The translations under genes were made by a program, and so were the position numbers. Positions 40,910 to 53,732 of a stretch of 64,000 bases of DNA are shown here, in pieces (position 1 is the first letter of the stretch; every line of letters begins with the position of its first letter). Under the pieces are notes generated by a model. The model was not told where the DNA came from. It ran no database searches and was given only the letters and a program-made list of their open reading frames with translations. The stretch covers positions 937,466 to 1,001,465 of the forward strand of contig CAVPWR010000008.1 in NCBI GenBank assembly GCA_963709555.1, read 5' to 3'. The stretch comes from Sulfurisoma sp963709555 (lineage in GTDB: Bacteria; Pseudomonadota; Gammaproteobacteria; Burkholderiales; Rhodocyclaceae).

Positions 40910-42015
40910 ATGACCCGCACACCCTTCGTCATCCGCTTCCTCAACGCCACGCCAAAATCCGGCTGGATCGCGCTGGCCGCCTTCGCCGCCGTCACGCTCG
41001 GCCTGCTGCCCGCCCTGCACCTGTGGGTGCCCGAAGGCAGCGCCTTCCATGTCTCGGCCTACGCCATCACCCTGATCGGCAAGATCATGTGCTACGCCAT
41101 CGTCGCCGTGGCCATGGACCTGATCTGGGGCTACGCCGGCATCCTCTCGCTCGGCCATGGCCTCTTCTTCGCGCTCGGCGGCTACGCCTTCGGCATGTAC
41201 CTGATGCGCCAGATCGGCCGCGACGGCTCCTACCAGTCCGACCTGCCGGACTTCATGGTCTTCCTCGACTGGAAGGAACTGCCCTGGTACTGGGGACTGT
41301 CCGACTCGTTCATGTGGACGCTGGCCCTGGTCCTCGTCGTGCCGGCCCTGATCGCCTACATCTTCGGCTTCTTCGCCTTCCGCTCCCGCATCAAGGGCGT
41401 CTATTTTTCCATCATCACCCAGGCGCTGACCTTCGCCGCCATGCTGCTGTTCTTCCGCAACGAGACCGGCTTCGGCGGCAACAACGGCTTCACCGACTTC
41501 AAGCGCATCCTCGGCCACAGCATCACCGCACCGGAAATGCGCATCACCCTGTTCGCCCTCTCGGCCACGATGCTCATGGCGACACTGCTGCTCGGCCGCT
41601 ACCTCGTGACCTCCAAGTTCGGCCGCGTGCTCGCCGCGGTGCGCGACGCCGAGTCGCGCGTGATGTTCATCGGCTACAACCCGCTGCACTACAAGCTGGC
41701 GATCTGGACGCTGTCGGCCATGCTCTGCGCCGTGGCCGGCGCGCTCTACGTGCCCCAGGTCGGCATCATCAACCCCGGCGAGATGTCACCGGCCAACTCC
41801 ATCGAGATCGCCATCTGGGTCGCGGTCGGCGGCCGCGCCACGCTGATCGGCCCGGTCATCGGCGCCGCCATCGTCAACCTGTCGAAGAGCTTCTTCACCC
41901 AGGCCTTCCCCGAATACTGGCTGTTCTTCCTTGGCGCGCTGTTCGTCGGCGTCACGCTGTGGCTCCCCGATGGCGTGGTCGGATTGTGGAAGCGCATCAG
42001 AGCCGGGAGGACAGC

Positions 42016-42019
<4 letters not shown>
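40910..42019 (+). CDS. urtC: Urea ABC transporter permease UrtC
   Basis: Second permease of the urea importer (LivM-like), 369 residues and intact. It has about ten membrane segments and the conserved GYAGILSLGHGLFFALGGYAFGMYL. Its stop overlaps the urtD start (ATGA). It is separated from urtB by 358 bp that hold hairpin elements A and B, an unusually long spacer for this operon. Confidence 0.95.
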
Positions 42020-42858
<839 letters not shown>

Positions 42859-42879
42859 GCCGAAGGCGAGCCAACAAAC

Positions 42880-43573
42880 ATGCTGAAAGTCGAACAACCT
42901 CAACCAGTACTACGGCGGCAGCCACATCCTGCGCGACATCGCCTTCACCGCCGAGACGGGAAAGGTCACCGCCCTGCTCGGCCGCAACGGCGTCGGCAAG
43001 ACGACGCTGCTCAAGTGCCTGATGGGCCTGGTTCCCGCGAAGACCGGCTCGATCTCTTTCGATGGCGCAGACCTCACCCGCGCACCGTCGCACGAACGCG
43101 TCAAGGCCGGCATCGGCTACGTGCCGCAGGGGCGCGAAATCTTCCCGCGCCTCACCGTCGAGGAGAACCTGCGCATGGGGCTGGCGACGCGCCCCAACGG
43201 CACGCCCATCCCGCCGCGCATCTTCGAGATGTTTCCGGTGCTGCAGCAGATGATGGGGCGACGCGGCGGCGATCTTTCCGGTGGCCAGCAGCAGCAGCTC
43301 GCCATCGGCCGCGCGCTGGCCTTCGGCCCCGGGCTGCTGATCCTCGACGAACCGACCGAGGGCATCCAGCCCTCGATCATCAAGGACATCGAGCGCGCCA
43401 TCCGCGGCCTCGCCCAGACCGGCGAAATGGCCATCCTGCTGGTCGAGCAGTACTACGACTTCGCCCGCGACCTCGCCGACCAGTATCTGGTCATGGAGCG
43501 CGGCGAGATCATCAAGCGCGGCGAAGGCAGCGACATGGACAAGGACGGAGTCAAAGAGCTGCTGGCGGTATGA
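42880..43573 (+). CDS. urtE: Urea ABC transporter ATPase UrtE, one frameshift
   Basis: LivF-like ATPase. It begins MLKVE; an extra C near 42896 separates this from NLNQYYGGSHILRDIAF. Walker A is GRNGVGKTTLLKCLMGL, the signature is LSGGQQQQLAIGRALA, and Walker B is LLILDEPTEGIQPS. Removing one base gives 230 residues, normal for UrtE. It precedes ureD by 7 bp, joining transport and hydrolysis in one transcript. Confidence 0.94.
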
Positions 43574-43580
43574 TTCGGCC

Positions 43581-44432
43581 ATGCTTGCGCATGAACCCCG
43601 GATGCCGGTCACGCAGGGCTGGCAGGCCCGCCTCGATCTCCGCTTCGAACGCCGCGACGAGGCGTCCATCCTCGCCTCCTGCCGCCATGTCGGGCCGTTG
43701 CGGGTGCAGAAGGCGCTGCATCCCGAAGGCCCCGGCATCTGCCACGCCATCGTGCTGCACCCGCCTTCCGGCATCGTCGGCGGCGACGAGCTCGACATCG
43801 CCATCGACGTCGCTGCCGGCGCCCACGCCCTGCTCACCACGCCGGGCGCCGGCAAGTGGTACCGCAGCGCCGGAGCGCTGGCGCGGCAGGCAGTGACGAT
43901 AAAAGTCGGCGCTGGCGGCACGGCGGAGTGGCTGCCGCAGGAGACCATCGTCTTCGCCGGCGCCCAGGCCCGCCTCGAGAGCCAGGTCGAACTCGCCGCC
44001 GACGCGCGCTTCCTCGGCTGGGAGGTCCTCTGCCTCGGCCGCCGCGCCTCGGGCGAAAGTTTTTCCCACGGCGCGCTGCGCCTGGCCAATCGCATCACCC
44101 GCGAAGGCCGGCCGCTCTGGCTCGAACGCGGCCGCATCGACGGCGGCGGCGCCCTGCTCGATTCCGCCGTCGGCCTCGCCGGCTTCCCGATCTGCGGCAC
44201 GCTGCTGGCGACGGGCGAAGTACCGCCGGACCTGCTGGCCGCCTGCCGCGCCGCGGCCGCGACCGAAGCGGGTGCCCGGCGCGGCATCACCGCCCTCCCC
44301 GGCCTGCTGGTCGCCCGCTACCTCGGCCACTCGTCCGAGGCGGCGCGGCACTGGTTTTTCGAACTCTGGCAGCGCCTGCGCCCGGCGCTGCTCGGCTGCG
44401 AAGCGCAGACGCCGCGCATCTGGAATACCTGA
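43581..44432 (+). CDS. ureD: Urease accessory protein UreD
   Basis: Scaffold protein that joins UreF and UreG on apo-urease for nickel insertion. It is 283 residues and intact. Family features include LHPPSGIVGGDELDIAIDV, TTPGAGKWYRS and EWLPQETIVFAGA. Residues TIKVGAGGTAEW include one copy of the dispersed 15-bp word, in the same phase as in fabH, at a position where relatives have a hydrophobic-Gly-rich strand of the same length. Confidence 0.95.
   Translation: MLAHEPRMPVTQGWQARLDLRFERRDEASILASCRHVGPLRVQKALHPEGPGICHAIVLHPPSGIVGGDELDIAIDVAAGAHALLTTPGAGKWYRSAGALARQAVTIKVGAGGTAEWLPQETIVFAGAQARLESQVELAADARFLGWEVLCLGRRASGESFSHGALRLANRITREGRPLWLERGRIDGGGALLDSAVGLAGFPICGTLLATGEVPPDLLAACRAAAATEAGARRGITALPGLLVARYLGHSSEAARHWFFELWQRLRPALLGCEAQTPRIWNT
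43902..43916 (+). repeat. Dispersed 15-bp word, copy 6 (inside ureD)
   Basis: Exact AAAGTCGGCGCTGGC followed by GGCACGGCG. It encodes KVGAG, as in fabH, without a visible insertion relative to the family. Confidence 0.8.
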
Positions 44433-44443
44433 AGGAGGCAATC

Positions 44444-44746
44444 GTGGAACTCACCCCGAGAGAAAAGGACAAGCTGCTGATCTTCACCGCCGCGCTGCTG
44501 GCCGAGCGGCGCAAAGGGCGCGGCCTTAAGCTCAACTACCCGGAGGCGGTAGCTTTCATCACTGCCGGCATCCTCGAAGGCGCGCGCGACGGCCGCAGCG
44601 TGGCCGACCTGATGAGCTACGGCACGACGCTGCTCAAGCGCGACGAGGTGATGGAGGGCGTGCCGGAGATGATCCCGGATATCCAGGTCGAGGCGACGTT
44701 TCCCGATGGCACCAAGCTCGTCACTGTCCACAACCCCATCGTCTGA
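44444..44746 (+). CDS. ureA: Urease gamma subunit
   Basis: Smallest structural subunit of urease, 100 residues. The start is a GTG at 44444-44446 with GGAGG 7 bp upstream, giving MELTPREKDKLLIFTAALLAERR. VADLMSYGTTLLKRDEVMEGV and the end VHNPIV are standard. It is 11 bp after ureD. Confidence 0.97.
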   Translation: MELTPREKDKLLIFTAALLAERRKGRGLKLNYPEAVAFITAGILEGARDGRSVADLMSYGTTLLKRDEVMEGVPEMIPDIQVEATFPDGTKLVTVHNPIV

Positions 44747-44756
44747 GGAAAACAAA

Positions 44757-45065
44757 ATGATTCCAGGCGAAATGAAGATCGAAAGCGGCGAGATCGAGTT
44801 GAATGTCGGCCGCCGCACGCTCACCCTCGAAGTGGCCAACACCGGCGACCGCCCGATCCAGGTCGGCTCGCACTACCATTTCTTCGAGACCAACGAGGCG
44901 CTGGCCTTCGACCGTGCCGCCGCGCGCGGCATGCGGCTCAACATCGCCGCCGGCACGGCGGTACGCTTCGAGCCGGGGCAGACACGCACGATCGAACTCG
45001 TGGACTATGCGGGCGAGCGCAAGGTGTATGGCTTCCAGGGCAAAGTGATGGGAGCCTTGAAGTGA
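44757..45065 (+). CDS. ureB: Urease beta subunit
   Basis: Structural subunit, 102 residues, starting MIPGEMKIESGEIELN. GSHYHFFETNEALAFDR and GMRLNIAAGTAVRFEPGQ are diagnostic. It is 10 bp after ureA. It is followed by a 234-bp spacer that holds hairpin element C instead of the usual short gap to ureC. Confidence 0.97.
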   Translation: MIPGEMKIESGEIELNVGRRTLTLEVANTGDRPIQVGSHYHFFETNEALAFDRAAARGMRLNIAAGTAVRFEPGQTRTIELVDYAGERKVYGFQGKVMGALK

Positions 45066-45084
45066 CTCACGCCGTCTGCTGCGC

Positions 45085-45190
45085 GATCGGAGCGGTGGGG
45101 TACTCTGCGCCGCTCATGTCCCCCGGCGGCAGCCTGCGGCCGCCACCTCCTCCTTTACTTCGCTCTGCAGAGCACCCCACCGCTCCGATC
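45085..45190 (-). repeat. Structured hairpin element C (ureB-ureC spacer)
   Basis: The arms 45085-45108 and 45167-45190 pair over 24 bp with one mismatch, which is A-C on plus and G-U on minus. Minus-strand loop words are AGCGAAGTAAAGGAGG and GACATGAGCGG around an inner GGCGGC/GCCGCC hairpin. Both arms resemble those of element A; a GTGGGTGTTTGG tail beyond the arm is shared too. Confidence 0.75.
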
Positions 45191-45299
45191 GGCCACCGCC
45201 GTGGGTGTTTGGTCGGCCGCATACCACCACCCTTGGCGCGCCCCATTCCTCAAACAGCATGGCGTCGCAGGTAGCGCAAAGCACAATGGAGCAAGTGAA

Positions 45300-47001
<1,702 letters not shown>

Positions 47002-47003
47002 CC

Positions 47004-47519
47004 ATGCTGGTCATCGAGAAATTCGCCGACACCAAGTCCGTCGCTACCGAGAAACTCGAGCTCGGCTTCGATGCGCGTTGCAAGAGCCGCTTGCGGGCAA
47101 AGCTGGCGAGCGGCGAAGACTGCGGCTTGTTCCTCGAACGCGGCACCGTACTGCGCGGTGGCGACAGGCTGCTCGCCAACGACGGCCGCGTGGTCGAGGT
47201 GGTCGCCGCGCCGGAGAGCTTGATGGAAGCGCTGAGCGGCGATCCGCTGCTGATCGCCAAGGCGGCCTACCACCTCGGCAACCGCCACGTCGCCGTGCAT
47301 CTCCTGCCCGGCCGGCTGCGCTTCGTCGCCGACCACGTGCTGGGCGAAATGGTGCGCGGCCTCGGCCTCAAGGTCGCCGCGCTCGAATCCCCGTTCGAAC
47401 CGGAAAGCGGCGCCTACGGGGCGCATCCCCACCCGCACGGCCACGGCAGCGACGGCGAGGGCCTGGTTGCCAACAATCGCCCGCGCATCCACGACCACTT
47501 CGGCAGCACCCCGCGATGA
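47004..47519 (+). CDS. ureE: Urease accessory protein UreE
   Basis: Nickel-binding metallochaperone for urease maturation, 171 residues, intact. The core has the NRHVAVHLLPGRLRF and DHVLGEMVRGLG motifs with the metal-binding His. The C-terminus is His-rich (GAHPHPHGHG, HDH), giving extra nickel sites. It begins 2 bp after ureC and overlaps ureF by 4 bp. Confidence 0.95.
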   Translation: MLVIEKFADTKSVATEKLELGFDARCKSRLRAKLASGEDCGLFLERGTVLRGGDRLLANDGRVVEVVAAPESLMEALSGDPLLIAKAAYHLGNRHVAVHLLPGRLRFVADHVLGEMVRGLGLKVAALESPFEPESGAYGAHPHPHGHGSDGEGLVANNRPRIHDHFGSTPR

Positions 47520-48229
47520 GCCTCGCCCTGACACGCCTGCTGCAGCTCGCCAGCCCGGCCCTGCCGGTCGGTGCCTACACCTATTCGCAGGGCCTCGAAT
47601 GGGCGATCGAGGAAGGCACGGTGAGGGACGAGGCGAGCGCGCTCGCCTGGATCGGCGACCAGCTCGAATGGAACCTCGGCCGCTTCGAGGCGCCGTTGCT
47701 GGCGCGGATGATCGCGGCCTGGCAGGGCGGCGCGCACGACGCCGCGCTGGCGCTCGACGCCGACTACCTCGCCAGCCGCGAGACCGCCGAACTGCGCGCC
47801 GAGACGCTGCAGATGGGCCACTCCCTGCGCCGACTGATCGACGACCTGCGCGACTTCCCGCCCGACCTGAGCGCACGCATCGCCGTCTCGCCAGGCCAGC
47901 GCTTTGCGTCCTGCGGAACTTTTCCCTTCGTCTGGAGCGCGATCGCGGCCGAATGGCACATCGCCGCCCGCGACGCGCTGGTGGCCTGGCTCTGGAGCTG
48001 GGCCGAGAACCAGATGATGGCCGCGCTCAAGGCCGTGCCGCTCGGCCAGGCCGCCGGCCAGCGCATCCTGCTCGAGATCGGCGGCCGCATCCCCGCCGTG
48101 GTCGAGCGCGCGCTGGCCATGGACGAGGATGAAATGAGCAACTTCGCGCCCGGCTTCGCCATCGCCTGCGCGCGCCACGAAACCCAGTACGCCGGCTGTT
48201 TCGCTCATGACGGGCTTCGACTACCATAG
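47516..48229 (+). CDS. ureF: Urease accessory protein UreF
   Basis: Helical accessory protein that activates UreG's GTPase in the maturation complex. It starts MSLALTRLLQLASPALPVGAY with YSQGLEWAIEEG. The last residues (CFAHDGLRLP) do not match the family; restoring one lost base near 48195 would end the protein GLFRS at the TGA 48208-48210, so a frameshift in the last few codons is likely. Normally ureG follows at once; here a toxin-antitoxin pair intervenes. Confidence 0.93.
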   Translation: MSLALTRLLQLASPALPVGAYTYSQGLEWAIEEGTVRDEASALAWIGDQLEWNLGRFEAPLLARMIAAWQGGAHDAALALDADYLASRETAELRAETLQMGHSLRRLIDDLRDFPPDLSARIAVSPGQRFASCGTFPFVWSAIAAEWHIAARDALVAWLWSWAENQMMAALKAVPLGQAAGQRILLEIGGRIPAVVERALAMDEDEMSNFAPGFAIACARHETQYAGCFAHDGLRLP

Positions 48230-48233
48230 CGTC

Positions 48234-48575
48234 ATGGAACACCACATCGATCCTGACACCGCCCGCGCCGTACGGGCATTTCCTCGACCGTCTGCCGGCC
48301 ATTACGACGTCGCAGGCGCAATCCTGTTCGGCAGCCGCGCCCGCCACGACCACCGGCCCGATAGTGATGCCGATGTAGTAGTTCTGTTGCGTGGACTGCC
48401 GTCGGATTTCATCGAGGCATAGATGCCCATGTCCGAATTGGCATTCGATGTGCTGTTGAGACGGGGTTCTGGTCCAGGCAGTCCCAATCTGGGAATCGGA
48501 ATGGGAGCAAGTCCCGAGCAGTTCAACAACCCGGCGCTGCTGCGCAATGTTCGAGCCGAAGGAGTCCCGGTCTGA
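48234..48575 (+). CDS. MNT-type nucleotidyltransferase (antitoxin of HEPN-MNT pair), frameshifted
   Basis: Starts MEHHIDPDTARAVRAF and carries the minimal nucleotidyltransferase motif ILFGSRARHDHRPDSDADVVVLL (GSRAR then SDAD). The first reading ends at a TAG near 48421, but ELAFDVLL and the family-like C-terminus NPALLRNVRAEGVPV continue in shifted frames to 48575. In characterised pairs the MNT protein adenylylates the HEPN toxin and silences it. Confidence 0.8.
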
Positions 48576-48954
48576 CACCAGGCGATTATCGTTGGAAAGG
48601 CCGATGCGCTCACTGGCATCGGCCAAACTGCTGCGGGCGGACGGAGACAGTGCGGGCGCATGCAATCGAGCCTACTACGCCATGTTCGATGCCGCACATG
48701 CAGCCCTTGCAATCTGCGTTGAAGACTTCGATCCGGGCAAGACCAAGACCCACAGCGGACTGATCTCGGCCGTCGGGCAGCACCTTGTCCTGTCCGGACG
48801 ATTGCCCATCGAGCTGGGCAAAGCCCTGGGGCGCGTGGAACAACTGCGGAAAGTTGCCGACTATACGGGCGAGGACATAACCATCGACCAGGCTGGCGAA
48901 GCCGATCCGGCAGGCGGAGACTTTCCTCGACGCAGTGCGACGCCTGGTTCAGCC

Positions 48955-48958
<4 letters not shown>
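48572..48958 (+). CDS. HEPN domain protein (toxin of HEPN-MNT pair), frameshifted
   Basis: HEPN fold with ADGDSAGACNRAYYAMFDAAHAAL, TKTHSGLISAVGQHLV and RKVADYTGEDITID. The N-terminus is disturbed by an indel near 48598 and starts next to the MNT stop. An extra C near 48904 hides the true end, ETFLDAVRRLVQP with a TGA at 48956-48958. That stop overlaps the ureG ATG (ATGA), so ureG translation is coupled to this gene. Confidence 0.8.
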
Positions 48959-49578
<620 letters not shown>

Positions 49579-49700
49579 TCGCGCGCCTTAAGCATCGCGT
49601 TAACATTCGCAGCAGACAATCGCGCGGCGCAAAGCAACGATCAACGTCCGGCCAATCGCCGCGCCCCATCGCTTTCCGCATCGATGCAAGGACCATCCCC

Positions 49701-50167
49701 ATGACACGCCAAATTCCCTCCCGGCTGCTCGCCGCGCGTCGCTCGCGCTGCTGGCGCTCCCCGCCCAGGCACAACTGACCATCTCGCCCGACCTCAAGAG
49801 CGGCGAGCAGGTCTACAAGGAGATCTGCTCCGCCTGCCACGAGACCGGCGTGGCGGGTGCGCCGAAGTTCCAGGACAAGCAAGCCTGGGCGCCGCTGATC
49901 GCCGAAGGCCAGCACGTGCTGACCGGCCATGCCTGGGTCGGCGTGCGCGCCATGCCGGCCAGGGGCGGCAATCCGGACCTCAAGCTGGTGGAGTTCGCAC
50001 GCGGCGTCGCCTGGATGGCCAACCATGCCGGCGCCGACTGGAAGGATCCCGACGTCGCGACGATGCGCAAGATCCTCAAGGAAGCCGACGGCCGCCTCGA
50101 CGTCGCGATCCGCGACGCGCAGGCCATGAAGAAGGAAATCCGGCGCCTGAGCGCGACGACGCGCTAG
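49701..50167 (+). CDS. Cytochrome c5-like monohaem protein, frameshifted
   Basis: Small periplasmic electron carrier. A signal peptide (MTRQIPSRLLAA then, in another frame, LALLALPAQAQ) is split by an indel near 49740. The haem-binding motif is CSACH in EQVYKEICSACHETGVAGAPKF, and the axial Met is likely in VGVRAMPARGGNPDL, both as in cytochrome c5. A Lys-rich C-terminal tail extends it. It ends 1 bp from the convergent EAL gene. Confidence 0.85.
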
Positions 50168-52333
50168 CTAGGCCTCGCCGCCGCCCTGCCGCCGCAGGAC
50201 CTGCCGCTCCACCTCGTCGGCCGGCATGGGCCGGGCGAACAGGTAGCCCTGGTAGGCATCGCAGCCGAAGGCATCCAGGTACTCGAGCTGGCTGGCGGTC
50301 TCGACGCCCTCGGCGACGACCATCAGGCCCAGGCTGTGGCCGAGGACGATCACCAGCTTGGCGATGTGCGATTCCTCGACGTGGAGATCGAGGTCGCGCA
50401 CGAAGGCGCGGTCGATCTTGAGGACGTCGGCAGGGAAGCGTTTGAGGTAGCTGAGCGAGGAATAGCCGGTGCCGAAATCATCGATCGCCAGCCGCACGCC
50501 CAGCGCCTTGAGACGATGCAAAAGCGCGATCGAGCGGTCGATGTTGCCGATGATCATGCTCTCGGTGATCTCGAGTTCCAGTCGTTCCGGCGCGAGGCCG
50601 CTTTCGGCCAGGACACGGCCGACCAGGGCGACGATGGCTTCCTCCTGCAGCATGCGCGCCGAGAGGTTCACCGCCATGGTCGGTTCGCCAAGGCCGGCCT
50701 GCGACCAGGCCACGGCCTGGCGGCAGGCGACGGTCAGCACGTGCTCGGTGATGGGCACGATGAGTCCGGTGTCCTCGGCCACGCCGATGAACTTGTCCGG
50801 GGGAATCCAGCCCTGCTCCGGGCTGTGCCACCGCACCAGCGCCTCGAAGCCCAGAACCTGCTGCCGGCGGTCCACCTTCGCCTGGAAGTGCACCGTGATC
50901 TCGTTCCGCGCCAAGGCGCGCCGCAGGCTGCTGTCGAGCCCCACCCGCTCCATCGCCAGGTAGTTGAGCTGGCGCGTGAAGAACTGGAAGTTGTTGCGGC
51001 CCTGATCCTTCGCCAGGTACATGGCGGCGTCGGCGTTCTTGATCAGGTCCTGCGGATCGTCGCCGTCGTTCGGGTAAACGCTGATGCCGATGCTGGCCGT
51101 GACGAAGAGCTCGGTGCCATCCACCGCCACCGGCCGCTGCAGTTCCTCGCGGATGCGCTTCATGATGCGGACGATCGATGCCGTCTGGTAGTGGTTGTTG
51201 AGCACCAGCACGAACTCGTCGCCGCCGTAGCGGGCCACCGTGTCGGTGGTGCGGACGCAAGCCTGCAGCCGCCGTGCCACCTCGACTAGCAGCACGTCGC
51301 CGGCCTGGTGGCCGAGGCTGTCGTTGATGTACTTGAAGTTGTCGAGGTCGATGAAGGCTACGGTGGCGAAATAGCTGTTGCGCTCGGCCAGCGCGATGGC
51401 CTGCTGCAGCCGGTCGGCGAGTAGCACGCGGTTGGGCAGTCCGGTGAGCAGGTCGTGGCTGGCCTGGTATTCGAGCTGCTTCTGGTGCTGCTTCTGCGCC
51501 GTGATGTCCTGCACCACCCCCTCGTAGTAAAGGAAGCAGCCCTCGCGATCGTGCACCGCGTGCGCGCTTTCCGAGATCCAGATCACCGTGCCGTCGCGGC
51601 GCCGCACCTCGGACTCGAAGTCGTCCAGCCGCCCGGCCTTGGTCATGATCCGCTTGAATTCCTCGCGCCGGCTCGGGTCGACATAGAGTTGGCTGCCGAT
51701 GTCCTGCAGCGCCGCCATCAACTCGGCCGGCGTGTCGTAGCCGTAGATGCGCGCCAGCGCCGGGTTGGCGGCGAGGTAGACGCCCTCCGCCGTGGTCTGG
51801 AAGATGCCGTCCGTGGCATTTTCGAAGATGCTGCGGTAGCGGGCCTCGGCGGCCGCCAGCGCCTGGCGCGAACGCACCCGCGCGCTGATGTCTTCGAGGA
51901 AGCCCTGCAGCACCGGCACGCCGTCTTCGTCGCGAATGGACTCGCCGCGCTCCTGTACCCATTTCTCGCTGCCATCGCTGCAGACGATCCGGTATTCGAG
52001 CCGGTAGGCCGCGCCGCGGGCGACGGCCTCCTCGGTCGCCGCCTCGACAGCGGGCCGGTCCATCGGATGAATCAGGTTCTTGAAGGAGACGCGGCGGCTG
52101 CCCAGCAGTTCGGCCGCGTCGTAGCCGGTCAGGGCACGGCAGTCGCCGCCGATCAGCAGCAGAGTCCAGTCGGCATCGAGCGCGCAGCGGAAGACGATGC
52201 CGTCGAAGAGCCGCATCAGGCCTTCTAGCATGCGGTCTAGGTCCACCGCGACCCAGTCGGTGACCGGGGCGCCGGCCGTCGCATCCATCACGGGCTTGTC
52301 GTGGTACATCGCGTAGAAGGACGCAAGGGGCAT
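50168..52333 (-). CDS. PAS-PAS-PAS-GGDEF-EAL signalling protein
   Basis: Cyclic-di-GMP enzyme of about 721 residues. Two to three PAS/PAC domains (IVCSDGSEKWVQERGESIRDED, SIFENATDGIFQTTAEGVYL) precede a GGDEF domain with intact YGGDEFVLVL, then an EAL domain with FEALVRWHSPEQGWIPP, LEITESM and DDFGTGYSSLSYLKRFP. Both catalytic sites look complete, so synthesis or hydrolysis is possible. The start MPLASFYAMYH with a G-rich ribosome site was chosen; a longer in-frame start lies 62 codons upstream. Confidence 0.93.
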   Translation of the reverse strand: MPLASFYAMYHDKPVMDATAGAPVTDWVAVDLDRMLEGLMRLFDGIVFRCALDADWTLLLIGGDCRALTGYDAAELLGSRRVSFKNLIHPMDRPAVEAATEEAVARGAAYRLEYRIVCSDGSEKWVQERGESIRDEDGVPVLQGFLEDISARVRSRQALAAAEARYRSIFENATDGIFQTTAEGVYLAANPALARIYGYDTPAELMAALQDIGSQLYVDPSRREEFKRIMTKAGRLDDFESEVRRRDGTVIWISESAHAVHDREGCFLYYEGVVQDITAQKQHQKQLEYQASHDLLTGLPNRVLLADRLQQAIALAERNSYFATVAFIDLDNFKYINDSLGHQAGDVLLVEVARRLQACVRTTDTVARYGGDEFVLVLNNHYQTASIVRIMKRIREELQRPVAVDGTELFVTASIGISVYPNDGDDPQDLIKNADAAMYLAKDQGRNNFQFFTRQLNYLAMERVGLDSSLRRALARNEITVHFQAKVDRRQQVLGFEALVRWHSPEQGWIPPDKFIGVAEDTGLIVPITEHVLTVACRQAVAWSQAGLGEPTMAVNLSARMLQEEAIVALVGRVLAESGLAPERLELEITESMIIGNIDRSIALLHRLKALGVRLAIDDFGTGYSSLSYLKRFPADVLKIDRAFVRDLDLHVEESHIAKLVIVLGHSLGLMVVAEGVETASQLEYLDAFGCDAYQGYLFARPMPADEVERQVLRRQGGGEA

Positions 52334-52476
52334 GCCACCCCCGCGCGGCGTCATTTCGCCGCGCACACGCCGGCCACGCGCACCAAGCCCGTGCGTGCCG
52401 GGCCAATCACGACCCGCCGCGGTGCATGATCCGCCGCCGCAGCGCGCGAAGGCCGCAGCCACGCGGCCCCATCGCA

Positions 52477-52491
52477 TGGCACAAGCATTGC
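52477..52491 (+). promoter_or_regulatory. Predicted sigma54 promoter of the riboswitch operon
   Basis: TGGCACAAGCATTGC, matching both the -24 (TGGCAC) and -12 (TTGC) elements with exact spacing. Start near 52503, about 30 nt before the riboswitch. It is the best -12 match of the five in this window. Confidence 0.8.
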
Positions 52492-52531
52492 TAAGGAGTA
52501 GGCAGGGGGCGATCGCCATCGCTGCTCGAAT

Positions 52532-52643
52532 GTGTCGCTAGGGTTCCGGTCCGCTTGCATGGGGATGTCTGGTCCGAGAGCGACCGGCTCCGCGACTGCG
52601 GAGCTACACGGAGGGACAAAAGCCCGGGAGGACGCGCTGACAC
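52532..52643 (+). ncRNA. Guanidine-I (ykkC) riboswitch
   Basis: The leader has the class's conserved words in order: CTAGGGTTCCGG (about 52538-52549), TCTGGTCCGAGAG (about 52568-52580) followed by CGACCGG, and CACGGAGGGACAAAAGCCCG with GGAGGA (about 52607-52634). The ends GTGTC (52532-52536) and GACAC (52639-52643) pair as P1. Guanidine binding turns on downstream genes for its export or breakdown in known cases. It lies between the sigma54 promoter and the first gene of the operon. Confidence 0.92.
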
Positions 52644-52681
52644 CGCCCCTGCCGACTCTCACCCTGCCAAGGAGCCTCACC

Positions 52682-53732
52682 ATGCAAAGCTCGTCCCTTC
52701 TCCGCAAAGCCCGCATCCTCGCTATAGGCATCGCCGGCGCCCTCGCCGTCGCCGGCGCGCAGGCCGCCACCACCATGAAGATCGGCCTCACCACCTGGAT
52801 CGGCTACTCGCCGTTCTACGTCGCCGACGCGCTCGACCTCTACAAGAAGCACGGCCTCAAGGTCACGCTGCAGACCTTCCCCGATCCGGCCGCGCTGCCC
52901 TCCGCGATGTCCGGCGGTGCCGTCGACGGCGCGCTGATGACCTACGACCAGGTGATCGGCGCCGCCGGCCAGGGCCAGCTGTTCAAGGTCGTGCTGCCGG
53001 TCGACTACTCCAACGGCGGCGACGCCGTGCTGGCCGCCAAGCCGATCGCCAAGATCACCGACCTCAAGGGCAAGAAGGTCGCCTACGCCCCGCTGTCGCC
53101 GTCCGACTTCCTCATCTCCTACGCCCTCAAGGCCAACGGCATGAGCGTCAAGGACATCACCCCGGTCGAACATGACCCCCGAGGCGATTCCCGCCGCGAT
53201 GGCCTCCGGCGCCGTGCCGGTCGGCGTCACCTACGAGCCCAACGTCTCGCAGATCCTCGCCACCGGCAAGGGCAAGGTCCAGGTCATCTACTCGTCCAAG
53301 GACGCGCCCGGCCTCATCGCCGACGTGCTCGCCTTCGACGACAAGAAGATCGCCAAGAACGGCAAGGAGATCCAGGCCATCGTCAGCGTCTACCTCGAAG
53401 CGCTCAAGTTCATGAAGGACAAGCCCGCCGAAGCCGCCAAGCTCATCGGCAAGGCCGTCGGCGTCTCCGAGAAGGAAGTCGGCGAACAGCTCTCCGGCGT
53501 CTACAACATCCCGCTCGCCGAGATGCCCAAGCCCTACGCCAAGGGCAAGGAAACCACCTCCTACTACACCAGCGGCGCAATCATCAACGAGATCCTGCTG
53601 AAGAGCGGCCAGATCAAGAAGCCGGTCGACATCGCCACCACCCTCGACGATCGCTTCGTCAAGGCCCAAGTAAGCCAGGAAAAAGTCGGCGCTGGCGACA
53701 CGCCGGTGCCGACCTTCCGCTGCTGCTCATGA
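52682..53732 (+). CDS. NitT/TauT-type ABC substrate-binding protein, frameshifted
   Basis: Periplasmic binding protein with a signal peptide (ILAIGIAGALAVAGAQA-ATT) and KIGLTTWIGYSPFYVADALDLYKKHGLKV, typical of the family. An indel near 53170 separates VKDITPVE from PEAIPAAMASGAVPVGVTYEPNV. The frame then runs to 53732, but one extra C near 53668 would restore VKAK and a TAA at 53671-53673, leaving the repeat intergenic. It is the first gene under the guanidine riboswitch, so guanidine or a relative is the likely ligand. No permease or ATPase gene follows. Confidence 0.9.
53692..53706 (+). repeat. Dispersed 15-bp word, copy 7
   Basis: Exact AAAGTCGGCGCTGGC followed by GACACGCCG, about 20 bp after the probable stop of the binding-protein gene. 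Its position is like copy 5 after urtA. Confidence 0.8.
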